From B10-G9 sp964627755 (GTDB taxonomy: Bacteria; Chloroflexota; Anaerolineae; Anaerolineales; UBA11858), in the NCBI GenBank assembly GCA_964627755.1, contig CAZVIH010000066.1, forward strand, positions 1 through 64,000: a stretch of DNA of 64,000 bases, written 5' to 3'. A program made the translations under genes and the position numbers. This document shows, piece by piece, positions 35,190 to 43,418 of this stretch (positions are counted from its first letter, which is position 1; every line of letters begins with the position of its first letter). Under the pieces are notes generated by a model. That model had not been told where the DNA came from. It saw only the letters and a program-made list of their open reading frames with translations, and made no database searches.

Positions 35190-36728
35190 CTAGATTTTTA
35201 AGAGGTCTCTAATTTCAGGAAGCAGCCAGGGAATGATCTGAGCCGAAGCAAGCAATATTATCAGGCTTGCAAACACTACACCAGCGATGGTTGATTGAGG
35301 TACTCCGAGAATATTCTGCAATACAACGCTTAATCCGATCCCTACCAGGCTGGCTCCCAGTGCCCGGAGCAAGGTTCCTGTTAATTTTGGATGAAAGGGC
35401 ATGATCCTGTACAACAAGAAAAATAGCAGCAGCGTTTCTCCAGTATAAGCGAGAGAGTTTGCCAGGCCGATTCCTGGGGCGTCCAATTGGCGGGAGAGAG
35501 GAACCGCCAGGATCAGGAATGTTACCGAAGCGACTCCAGAAGCCAGCAAAGGTGTTTTAGCGTCCTGCTGGGCGTAAAAGGCCCTTGCAGAGACTTCTAG
35601 TAAGGAATGACCGACAAGCCCTACCAGATAAGCCCGAACCGTCCATAAGACCAGATTTGTGCCAGCTGTATCAAATCCCAGGAGAATGATAACAGGCTTG
35701 AGATTCACAGCCAGGATCACCGCGATTGGAATTGTTAAACCGGTGATGACCCGGATGGTTTTTTCAAGGGTTGAACGGTAGCCCGCTGAATCCCCGCTTG
35801 TGATCTGCTCAGAAAGTGTAGGGAGTAAAGCGGTACCCAGCGCTGTGCCTATCAAGGATTCAGGCAGCTGCATAAATAGCCAGCCGTACACCAGAGCTGT
35901 TACTGATCCCGTTGGCAATCTGGAGGCCAGGTTATCCTGTATTATAAAGACAAGTTGAATGAAAAATACCGTTAAGACACGGGGTCCCATCAAGCCGAGC
36001 ACCCGTAATACTCCAGGATCTTTGAGATTTAATTTTGGCTGCCAGCGGAAGCCGAATTTAAACAAAGCTGGAAGTTGGATCAATAAGAACAAAAGAGCTC
36101 CGAGAATAACACCGTATACAAGACCGTAGATACCGAGGTTATAGGCTGGTAATGTGATTGGCCCGATTTCAAAGCCCTTTTCCGGGGCCAGAATCAGGAT
36201 CCCAAACAGGGAGCCAATATCATACATGCTGGGAGCCAAGGCAGGTATAAGGAAATGTTGCTGGGCTTGCAGCCCGGCAATCGCCAACCCCCCAAGTGAA
36301 AACAACAGCGTGGCAATTAGGTTTAACCGCATCAGATCGGTCACAAGGAGCTTCTGGTCAGCAGAAAAACCGGGTGCTATACCGATCTCGATCGAAACCA
36401 ATTGTTTTGCGCTAAGAGCGATCAGGATTGATACCACTGCAGTGACCAGGAACACACCATTAGTGACCTGGGAGAATAAACCCCACGTATCTGATTTTGG
36501 TTTGGTTTCCCTGTATTCTGACAGGATTGGAATGAACGCCATTGCCAAAGCACCGCCTGATATCAAGGCGAATACCAGATCCGGGATGTTATTGGCGGCA
36601 TTGAATGCATCCAGTTCAGTCGAAAGGTTAAAGGTCTGAGCGATGATGACATTGCGGATGAAACCAAGGGCTTTTTCCAGGCCAAAAAAGACTGCTATGA
36701 TCAAGGTTGACCGGGCGATGTGTTTCAT
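35190..36728 (-). CDS. murJ: Lipid II flippase MurJ (MviN family)
   Basis: 512 aa with about 14 hydrophobic helices. The start ARSTLIIAVFFGLEKALGFIRNVIIAQTFNLSTELDAFNAANNIPD (residues 4-49) is typical, with the conserved Arg and the DAF segment, followed by GGALAMAFIPILSEYRETK, and LIGTALGTALLPTLSEQ near 295. It moves lipid-linked peptidoglycan precursor across the membrane. Its ATG has no ribosome site; an extended -10 (TGC-TATACT, minus, 36735-36740) ends 6 nt upstream, so the transcript is probably leaderless. Confidence 0.9.
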   Translation of the reverse strand: MKHIARSTLIIAVFFGLEKALGFIRNVIIAQTFNLSTELDAFNAANNIPDLVFALISGGALAMAFIPILSEYRETKPKSDTWGLFSQVTNGVFLVTAVVSILIALSAKQLVSIEIGIAPGFSADQKLLVTDLMRLNLIATLLFSLGGLAIAGLQAQQHFLIPALAPSMYDIGSLFGILILAPEKGFEIGPITLPAYNLGIYGLVYGVILGALLFLLIQLPALFKFGFRWQPKLNLKDPGVLRVLGLMGPRVLTVFFIQLVFIIQDNLASRLPTGSVTALVYGWLFMQLPESLIGTALGTALLPTLSEQITSGDSAGYRSTLEKTIRVITGLTIPIAVILAVNLKPVIILLGFDTAGTNLVLWTVRAYLVGLVGHSLLEVSARAFYAQQDAKTPLLASGVASVTFLILAVPLSRQLDAPGIGLANSLAYTGETLLLFFLLYRIMPFHPKLTGTLLRALGASLVGIGLSVVLQNILGVPQSTIAGVVFASLIILLASAQIIPWLLPEIRDLLKI

Positions 36729-36870
36729 GATGGGAGTATAGCATATTTGCTTGCCCCCAACCTTCTGGAAGGAGACCGGAAGCCCCAGTCCACGAGCAGC
36801 TCGACTATTCCCTCAATACCGCTCGCCGTCCACTCGATGATTCGTTTGATAGAGGGTACTTTCCTTTTGA

Positions 36871-36898
36871 TTTACAGGGTTCAGTGGTAAGATATAAC
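36871..36898 (+). promoter_or_regulatory. Candidate promoter of the pfkB-ahcY operon
   Basis: TTTACA (36871-36876), 16-nt spacer, TATAAC (36893-36898), about 56 nt before the kinase ATG. Confidence 0.5.
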
Positions 36899-36954
36899 TT
36901 GATTTAATCCAGAATTTCCTGGTATTAAAGTGGAACAAGGGATAAAAAGGAATT

Positions 36955-37911
36955 ATGAAAGTAGCACTTACTGGATCTATCGCATATGATTATTTAATGT
37001 CCTTCCCGGGACATTTTCAGGAACATATCCTGGCTGATAAATTGGAAACTATCAGCCTTTCTTTTTTGGTTGACAAGATGCTCAAGCGAAGAGGAGGTAT
37101 TGGTCCAAATATTGGCTATACTATGGCTCTATTAGGTGGTGATCCGATCTTGTTCAGCACTGTGGGGCAGGATTTTGATGAATATCGTTCCTGGCTGGAA
37201 GAAAAAGGAGTAGATACCAGTGGAGTGCGTGTAATCGAGGATGATTTCACAGCATCTTTTTTTGCTACAACTGATCGGGATAACTGCCAGATTGCCAGTT
37301 TTTATCCCGGAGCGATGAGCCGAGCAGCGGAGGTTAAACTCACAGCCTGGAAGGGTGAAAAGTTGGATCTGATCGTGATCTCACCTACGGATCCGGCTGC
37401 GATGAATCAGTATATTGATGAAGCAGCAGAGTTGAACATTCCTTATTTGTACGATCCAAGCCAACAGACAGTACGTTTGTCTGGTGAAGAGCTCCGCAAG
37501 GGTGTAGAAGGGGCTTATGCATTATTTGTAAATCATTATGAATTCTGCCTGATTGAAAAACACGCAGAATTATCGATCGATGATATTCAGAAACTGGTCA
37601 AAATCCTGGTGATCACCAAGGGAAATCAGGGATCCCTGATCTATTTTGAAGGGACGGAAGTTGAGATACCGATTGTTCCTCCGGAAAAGATCATCGATCC
37701 AACTGGCGTGGGAGATGCTTTCAGAGGGGGATTTTTAACAGGTATGAGTTATGATCTGAATCTGGAATTGTGTGGAAAGATCGGTGCCCTGGCGGCTGCC
37801 TATTGTCTGGAAACTGATGGTCCCCAGAGCCATTTCTACACACGGGATGAATTTATCCACCGTTTCAGACAGCATTTTGATGATCAGGGGAAATTGGATG
37901 TTTTATTATAG
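36955..37911 (+). CDS. PfkB-family sugar/nucleoside kinase, probably adenosine kinase
   Basis: 318 aa. GGIGPNIGYTMALLGGDPILFSTVG near residue 47 matches PfkB signature 1 and DPTGVGDAFRGGFLTG near 240 matches signature 2 with the catalytic Asp. The short loop forms and the absence of a lid insertion fit small-substrate kinases. ahcY follows 64 nt downstream, and AhcY releases adenosine, so removing adenosine by phosphorylation is the likely role; ribokinase-like activity on another sugar remains possible. Good match to the archaeal/bacterial adenosine kinase type by general look, not by search. Confidence 0.78.
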   Translation: MKVALTGSIAYDYLMSFPGHFQEHILADKLETISLSFLVDKMLKRRGGIGPNIGYTMALLGGDPILFSTVGQDFDEYRSWLEEKGVDTSGVRVIEDDFTASFFATTDRDNCQIASFYPGAMSRAAEVKLTAWKGEKLDLIVISPTDPAAMNQYIDEAAELNIPYLYDPSQQTVRLSGEELRKGVEGAYALFVNHYEFCLIEKHAELSIDDIQKLVKILVITKGNQGSLIYFEGTEVEIPIVPPEKIIDPTGVGDAFRGGFLTGMSYDLNLELCGKIGALAAAYCLETDGPQSHFYTRDEFIHRFRQHFDDQGKLDVLL

Positions 37912-37924
37912 GTGTTAATTTATA

Positions 37925-37956
37925 GGCTCCTGGAGTTTTAATAAACACCGGGAGCT
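37925..37956 (+). promoter_or_regulatory. Stable hairpin between pfkB and ahcY
   Basis: Bases 37925-37938 pair with 37943-37956, giving about 13 pairs with one A-A mismatch and a TAAT loop. No T-run follows, so it is not a terminator; it ends 11 nt before the GAGGAGGAG ribosome site of ahcY. It may protect the ahcY end of the message. It lacks the conserved parts of the SAH riboswitch. Confidence 0.6.
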
Positions 37957-37975
37957 AATGCTAGAGGAGGAGATT

Positions 37976-39235
37976 ATGGATAATTTTGATATTAAAGATA
38001 AATCATTGGCCGAAGGTGGACGCAGACGTATAAAGTGGGCCGAGCGGGAAATGCCAGTTTTACGCTCGATCCAAGAACGATTTGTAAAAGAACGACCTTT
38101 CGAAGGCGTTCGCATGTCTGCCTGTTTGCATGTGACCACTGAAACCGCCAATCTGATGAAAACTCTCCAGGCCGGAGGCGCAGATGTGGTGCTGGTGGCA
38201 TCAAACCCATTGTCAACCCAGGATGATGTGGCTGCTTCCCTGGTAATGCACAATGAGATCCCGGTCCACGCCATTAAGGGTGAAGATAACGTGACTTATT
38301 ATAAACATATCAATGCTGCTATTGATCACAAACCACATGTGACCATGGATGACGGCGCTGATGTGGTGAGTACTCTGCATAAAGACCGCCGGGAATTCCT
38401 TGCTGGTGTGATCGGTGGCACAGAAGAAACAACTACTGGTGTGATCCGCTTAAGGGCTATGGCAGCAGATGGTGCTCTGGAATTTCCTGTAGTTGCAGTT
38501 AATGACGCCATGACCAAACACTTTTTTGATAACCGCTACGGCACTGGCCAGTCCACTATGGATGGCATAATCCGGGCAACCAACGTTCTGATTGCTGGGA
38601 AAACTTTTGTTGTTGGTGGCTACGGCTGGTGCGCTCGCGGTCTGGCAGATCGGGCCCGGGGGATGGGCGCCAATGTAATTGTGACAGAAATTGATCCGCT
38701 CAAGGCTCTGGAAGCAGTTATGGATGGCTTCCGGGTGATGCCGATGGTTGAAGCCGCACCGATCGGAGATATTTTCTGCACTCTAACCGGGGATCTGCAC
38801 GTACTGGACAAACGCCACTTTGAGGTTATGAAGGATGGAGCGATCATTTCCAATTCTGGTCATTTTAACGTTGAAATTAATATCCCCTCCCTGGAAGAGA
38901 TGGCGGAGGAAAAGATCCGTGTTCGGCCGATGATCGACCAGTACCTAATGCCAGATGGCCGGCGTCTGAATTTGCTGGCTGAAGGAAGGCTGGTTAACCT
39001 GGCCGCAGCGGAAGGACATCCCTCCAGTGTTATGGATATGTCTTTTGCAAACCAGGCATTAAGTGCGGAATATATGATCAAGAACGCCGATCAACTCAAG
39101 AATCAGGTCTATGGGGTCCCGGCAGAGATTGATGCTGAAATCGCCCGCCTGAAGCTGGAATCGATGTCCATTGAGATCGATGTACTGACGGAGGAGCAGA
39201 CCAAGTACCTCAACTCCTGGCAGGAAGGAACATAA
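37976..39235 (+). CDS. ahcY: S-adenosylhomocysteine hydrolase
   Basis: 419 aa. Marks: SACLHVTTETANLMKTLQAGGADVVLVASNPLSTQDDVAASL (residues 47-90 region), DDGADVV, the NAD site VGGYGWCARGLADRARGMGANVIVTEIDPL (about 218-246) and NSGHFNVEI. It splits S-adenosylhomocysteine into adenosine and homocysteine, relieving inhibition of methyltransferases. ATG 37976 has GAGGAGGAG 5 to 6 nt upstream; the longer form from 37958 would start inside that site. The shorter insertions fit the prokaryotic thermophile/archaeal-like type. Confidence 0.95.
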   Translation: MDNFDIKDKSLAEGGRRRIKWAEREMPVLRSIQERFVKERPFEGVRMSACLHVTTETANLMKTLQAGGADVVLVASNPLSTQDDVAASLVMHNEIPVHAIKGEDNVTYYKHINAAIDHKPHVTMDDGADVVSTLHKDRREFLAGVIGGTEETTTGVIRLRAMAADGALEFPVVAVNDAMTKHFFDNRYGTGQSTMDGIIRATNVLIAGKTFVVGGYGWCARGLADRARGMGANVIVTEIDPLKALEAVMDGFRVMPMVEAAPIGDIFCTLTGDLHVLDKRHFEVMKDGAIISNSGHFNVEINIPSLEEMAEEKIRVRPMIDQYLMPDGRRLNLLAEGRLVNLAAAEGHPSSVMDMSFANQALSAEYMIKNADQLKNQVYGVPAEIDAEIARLKLESMSIEIDVLTEEQTKYLNSWQEGT

Positions 39236-39295
39236 AATTCCTTTATGATTTTAAAATCAAAAATCCTGGAATTTGTCCCAGGAATCTTGATTTTA

Positions 39296-39339
39296 TAGGG
39301 ACGAAATCCTTCTAAAAGGACTTTGTCCCTATTTTTTTT
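39296..39339 (+). terminator. Terminator of the pfkB-ahcY unit
   Basis: Stem TAGGGAC (39296-39302) with GTCCCTA (39325-39331), extended inside by ATCCTT/AAGGAC pairs, then eight T. The stem core GGGAC-GAA resembles the terminator at 2645-2684. Confidence 0.9.
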
Positions 39340-39433
39340 AAACCAGAGTACAATTTTATAAAAAAGTTGGCTTTATCACTACCGGTTGTTTTTTAATTGT
39401 GCTGTTAGGGCAAGTAGTTGTATTGAGGTGATT

Positions 39434-40474
39434 ATGACAGATCTTTCCCGGAAGAATTTCCTGCGTTTTCTGGCTGCCAGTTTAGGTAGTTTGTACCTGT
39501 CCGGTTGTATGGATCAGGATAAATTTCTGTCCAGATCTGGATTACCAGAAAAGATCACTCCCACGCCTTTTTCACCTGGTACCGAGAATACTGCGGAAGT
39601 GGAATCCACTGTTGAACCTGCTGAATCAGCTATACAGGAATCTTCAGCTACCCCCAACCCGATCTTTCCGGATCTAGTTGTAGCTCGCCAGGGAGATCCA
39701 GAGGAGATGGTGCGCGCGGCTGTTACAGCTCTGGGTGGAATGGGCCGATTTGTGAAACCTGGGGATGTAGTGGTTGTAAAACCCAATATTTGCACCTCTT
39801 ATCACAGTTATGAATACGCAGCGACAACCAATCCCTGGGTTGTTGGTGCAGTAGTAAAACTCGCCCTTGAAGCCGGAGCAAAACAAGTCAAGGTGATGGA
39901 TTATCCGTTTGGAGGCACTGCCGAGCAGGCTTACCAGATTAGCGGAATCCAATCCGAGGTCGAAAAAGCTGGCGGCAAGATGGTAGTAATGTCCAATATT
40001 AAATTTATTGAAACAGCTATTCCCGATGGAAAGGATTTGAGATCTGCCCGAATATATGATGATGTGTTACGGGCAAATGTGCTGATCAATGTGCCCATTG
40101 CCAAACACCATGAACTGGCTAGGTTGACCCTGGCGATGAAAAACTTGATGGGAGTGATTTATAACCGTCCTTATATGCATGCCAATCTGGGACAACGGTT
40201 GGCTGATCTTAGCACGCGGGTCCGATCCCACCTTGTAATTGTGGATGCGGTTCGCATGTTAATGGCGCACGGCCCAACAGGCGGGAACCTCGCTGATGTA
40301 AAAAAGGCAGACACGATCATTGCTTCCCCGGATATTATCGCTGCGGACAGTTATGCGGCGACCCTTTATGGTATTGATCCAGAACAACTGGGATATATCA
40401 AAAAAGGTGTTCAAATGGGATTGGGCATTAAAAATCTGAACAAACTGAATATCAAGGAAATCAACCTTGGCTAA
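39434..40474 (+). CDS. DUF362 lipoprotein with Tat-like signal
   Basis: 346 aa from ATG 39434, which follows GAGGTG. The N-terminus has S5-R6-K7-N-F-L, a variant of the twin-arginine motif, a hydrophobic stretch and lipobox L-S-G-C25, so it is probably exported folded and lipidated. After a TP/E-rich linker, residues about 85-340 are DUF362: GDVVVVKPNICTSYHSYEYAATTNP, VKVMDYPFGGTAEQAYQISGI, NVPIAKHHELARLTLAMKNLMGVIYNRP. It lacks the usual ferredoxin part, which is supplied by the next gene. That gene starts 8 nt before its stop, so the two form one module. Activity unknown. Confidence 0.82.
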   Translation: MTDLSRKNFLRFLAASLGSLYLSGCMDQDKFLSRSGLPEKITPTPFSPGTENTAEVESTVEPAESAIQESSATPNPIFPDLVVARQGDPEEMVRAAVTALGGMGRFVKPGDVVVVKPNICTSYHSYEYAATTNPWVVGAVVKLALEAGAKQVKVMDYPFGGTAEQAYQISGIQSEVEKAGGKMVVMSNIKFIETAIPDGKDLRSARIYDDVLRANVLINVPIAKHHELARLTLAMKNLMGVIYNRPYMHANLGQRLADLSTRVRSHLVIVDAVRMLMAHGPTGGNLADVKKADTIIASPDIIAADSYAATLYGIDPEQLGYIKKGVQMGLGIKNLNKLNIKEINLG

Positions 40475-42077
40475 ACGGGGAAAACCAGACAATAAAGGAA
40501 TATCACCTGCCCAATGGGTGAAAATAAGGAAGATCAGCCAAGTGGTATTTTTTCTTATTTTCCTGGCTCTTTTTTTCTGGTCCAGGCGGGAATTTTATCT
40601 AAATCCTTCTCTTGAATCCGGATTCACAGAAAAGTTGGTCAATATACCTTTGAAATTGGATCCCCTGGTTATGATCGCGCAGGCCATCGCCAGCCGGAAG
40701 ATCCTGCGAGGATCCATGTTAGCAATATTCACTCTGTTTCTAACCTTTTTCCTCGGAAGGGTCTGGTGCGGTTGGTTCTGCCCAATGGGAACGATCCTGG
40801 AGTGGATTCCCATCCGTTCCTGGAAAAAGAACCAGCCTTCCGTGGCCGAATGGTTTCGAGGGATTAAATATGTCCTGCTGATGGTGATCCTGTTTTCCGC
40901 GATATTCACCAATTTGACCTTGTTATTCCTGGACCCGCTAACAATCGGCTACAGAACCCTAACCACGGCTATCTGGCCCGGTCTGGATAAGATTGTGACA
41001 TTTGTAGAGCTGCAATTAATCCGGGTGCCATTTTTATCTGCTGCTGTGGGTGGGTTTGATTCCTTGATCCGTCCCATGATCTTTCCAGCCCATCCTGCTT
41101 TTTACCGGTATGGTCTTTTGTATTCTGGGTTTTTTGTCAGTTTGATCTTGTTGAATTCCTTTGCGCCCCGCTTCTGGTGCCGTTATCTCTGCCCCCTGGG
41201 TGGTCTGCTGGGTTTGCTAGGAAAGGTAAGTCTGGTTGGTTGCGAAATTACTACCAGCTGTTCTACGTGTGGAAAATGTGTTCCTGCATGTCCAACCGGT
41301 GCAATCAAAGATCAGGACAAGGTATTCTGTGATCCAGGGGAATGCACCATGTGTATGGTTTGTGCTGAGAATTGTCCGGGAGATGCTGTAAAATTCCCGT
41401 TTAAAATTTCCAAATTCCTTCGTCAGCCTTACGATATCGAACGCCGTAAAGTTTTATTGTCGATGGGGGCCACAGCAGTAGGGGTGGGTTTGCTGGAGAC
41501 AAATATTGCTGGCCAGGTGTTTGCTCCCAGCCCTATCCGGCCGCCGGGAGTTATGAATGAAAGATTGTTGAGCACTTGCATCCGCTGCGGGGAATGCAGC
41601 ACTGTATGTCCGACCAATGCTATTCAAATGGCAGTTTTTGATGGCGGAGTGGAAGGTTTCTGGACTCCTATCATTGTCCCCCGGATCGGTTATTGTGATT
41701 ATTCCTGTCAGGCCTGTGGCCAGGTCTGCCCGGTTGAAGCAATCCCGCCCCTTTCCCTTGAGGAAAAGCGCAAACAGATCATTGGCAAAGCCCACATCGA
41801 TCAGGACCGCTGCCTGCCCTGGGCCGAAAATCAGGAATGTATCGTTTGTGAGGAAATGTGCCCGATACCAGAAAAAGCCATTGAACTCGAGCTGGTCGAA
41901 GTTCCAGATGGAGAGGGTGGAATTAAGATACTCCAGAGACCAGTTGTGATTCGCCATTTGTGTATTGGCTGCGGCATTTGTGAGAATAAATGTCCGGTAT
42001 CAGGAGAAGCCGCTATCCAGATTAAGGTGCCATCTGCGGGAAACCAGAACGGGCACAATCATCATGGATGGCAGTAA
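40467..42077 (+). CDS. NapH-like membrane polyferredoxin fused to a NapG-like ferredoxin
   Basis: 536 aa, TTG start with AAGGAAA upstream. Residues about 25-240 have several helices and the two NapH hallmarks WCGWFCPMG and FWCRYLCPLGG. Then come two [4Fe-4S] sets (CSTCGKCVPAC, CTMCMVCAENC). At R326-R327-K is a twin-arginine-like segment followed by a hydrophobic stretch (LLSMGATAVGVGLL), after which four further Cys clusters occur (CIRCGECSTVC, CQACGQVC, CIVCEEMC, CIGCGICENKC) as in NapG. NapH/NapG pass electrons from quinol to periplasmic enzymes. A terminal His-rich tail (GHNHHGW) may bind metal. Confidence 0.85.
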   Translation: MAKRGKPDNKGISPAQWVKIRKISQVVFFLIFLALFFWSRREFYLNPSLESGFTEKLVNIPLKLDPLVMIAQAIASRKILRGSMLAIFTLFLTFFLGRVWCGWFCPMGTILEWIPIRSWKKNQPSVAEWFRGIKYVLLMVILFSAIFTNLTLLFLDPLTIGYRTLTTAIWPGLDKIVTFVELQLIRVPFLSAAVGGFDSLIRPMIFPAHPAFYRYGLLYSGFFVSLILLNSFAPRFWCRYLCPLGGLLGLLGKVSLVGCEITTSCSTCGKCVPACPTGAIKDQDKVFCDPGECTMCMVCAENCPGDAVKFPFKISKFLRQPYDIERRKVLLSMGATAVGVGLLETNIAGQVFAPSPIRPPGVMNERLLSTCIRCGECSTVCPTNAIQMAVFDGGVEGFWTPIIVPRIGYCDYSCQACGQVCPVEAIPPLSLEEKRKQIIGKAHIDQDRCLPWAENQECIVCEEMCPIPEKAIELELVEVPDGEGGIKILQRPVVIRHLCIGCGICENKCPVSGEAAIQIKVPSAGNQNGHNHHGWQ

Positions 42078-42122
42078 TAGAAAATGTCCTTGGCGGGAAT
42101 TTTTGTTATAAATTTTTCTGGA

Positions 42123-43112
42123 TCAATCCAGGGCGATAAAAACCTTTCCGAATCCGAATACTTCAGCGTCAAATACAAATATCAAACCCACCGTATCAAC
42201 CGGGACCTGGAAACCGATCTGTCCCCGGATCCTTTCTCCGGGTTGGAGTTCGTCATCAGGTAAACCACTGTCAATGATCGCTTGAGCCCCCAGGTTAAAA
42301 GTATATTTTTCCCCGGTATTGTCTTTTAGGTACATTTGCACGATACTTGTGATCTCCTGAACGGATTCTCCCTGGTTCTCAACTTGGACATCAACGGAAA
42401 CAAACTTATAATCTTCTTTGGGTTTGACTAGGTCAGTACCTGAAGGATAAGATACTCCTAATACCTGAATGACCAGGCCGGATATTTCGATTTGTTCTCC
42501 AACTGAGTAAATTTCCTGCCGATGAGCTAGATCAAAATCCGCAGGAGGATCCATGGCAACCGGTGTAGCACCCAGATTCACCGAAACTTCACCTAACCCA
42601 AGAAGATTCGCCTCATAAACGAAAACGAAATTAGTCAGATCTTCCGGGACATGAAATCCCACCTTCCCGCGGATAACTTCGCCTGGATTGACTTCACCGT
42701 TAGGGATATTACTGCCGGAAGCGATATTAGCTTTTCCATTGATATTATATTTTTGCCCAGATGGATCCTTTAATGTCATTTGAAAGACTGGCGAGCTGTT
42801 GAAGGATCTTTCCCCCTGGTTAGCGATCATCAAATCCACTACCAGGTACTTTTTACCTTCTTCAGGGGGATTAAAATCGCCTCCTGGGGGTTGGTCCCAT
42901 CCCAGAACGATCAGAACGACATTGTTAATGCTGATGATATCCCCAACTTCATAAATTACCTCCTGCGGTATCTGGGGAGTTTCCTCGTTGGAGGCCTGGT
43001 CGCCAACTCCAATCTCACCGATTTTTGTGGGTTGTTTTTCAAATTGGCAGCCTGTCATCAACATGGTCAGGATCATCAATACTGCGGAAGCTTTATAGAA
43101 AGAAACGTTCAT
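42123..43112 (-). CDS. Lipoprotein with two DUF4352-type immunoglobulin-like domains
   Basis: 329 aa. Signal ends in MTGC near residue 22. Two copies of a DUF4352-like domain follow (about 50-175 and 190-325): each has YxVGDxIxIxxxxLxVLG, (K/E)xYxxVDxxxxNQGE, the segment QMxLKDxxGxKYxxN and PGExIxGxxGFxVP. These are external domains often linked to cell surface or signalling roles. Start chosen at ATG 43112, preceded by AAGGAT, giving a proper signal peptide; an in-frame start at 43151 is less likely. Convergent with the NapH-like gene. Confidence 0.8.
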   Translation of the reverse strand: MNVSFYKASAVLMILTMLMTGCQFEKQPTKIGEIGVGDQASNEETPQIPQEVIYEVGDIISINNVVLIVLGWDQPPGGDFNPPEEGKKYLVVDLMIANQGERSFNSSPVFQMTLKDPSGQKYNINGKANIASGSNIPNGEVNPGEVIRGKVGFHVPEDLTNFVFVYEANLLGLGEVSVNLGATPVAMDPPADFDLAHRQEIYSVGEQIEISGLVIQVLGVSYPSGTDLVKPKEDYKFVSVDVQVENQGESVQEITSIVQMYLKDNTGEKYTFNLGAQAIIDSGLPDDELQPGERIRGQIGFQVPVDTVGLIFVFDAEVFGFGKVFIALD

Positions 43113-43418
43113 TTTTCTATCCTTAGGTAAAGCCGGGAAATGGGCTATCATTTTATCTGGTTAACAGTCAGGCGTATATATCTATAATACAATCCCTGAA
43201 AAGGTTAAGTTTAAGAATATTTTACCCTCCCCAAGTGGCCGGGAGAGATTTTTATATGGTTGATTTGATCAGAATTAAGTGATTTATATACCGGGGAGGA
43301 TTATCTTGCTCTGGATTGTGGTAAAATTTTGTCCCACAGAATAAGAAGTTGTCAAATTTAGCCATATTTTCTAAACCTGGCCGCCTGAACCGGATTTCTT
43401 TGAATTGTGGAGTAAGTG
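43113..43418. other. Intergenic region between the divergent lipoprotein and ppk1 genes
   Basis: 306 bases without a gene. TTGATT (43260-43265), 17-nt spacer and TTTATA (43283-43288) is a plausible ppk1 promoter, leaving a leader of about 120 nt. CTCCC (43227-43231) pairs with GGGAG (43241-43245) before AGATTTTTA, but no gene needs a terminator here. No Pho-box-like direct repeat is seen. No RNA gene recognised. Confidence 0.4.

Noticed and set aside
37912..37975. SAH riboswitch before ahcY
   Set aside because: The hairpin here lacks the conserved parts of the SAH aptamer and lies between two genes rather than at the operon start.
43227..43251. Terminator before ppk1
   Set aside because: The CTCCC/GGGAG stem is short, and the flanking genes diverge, so no transcript should need to end here.
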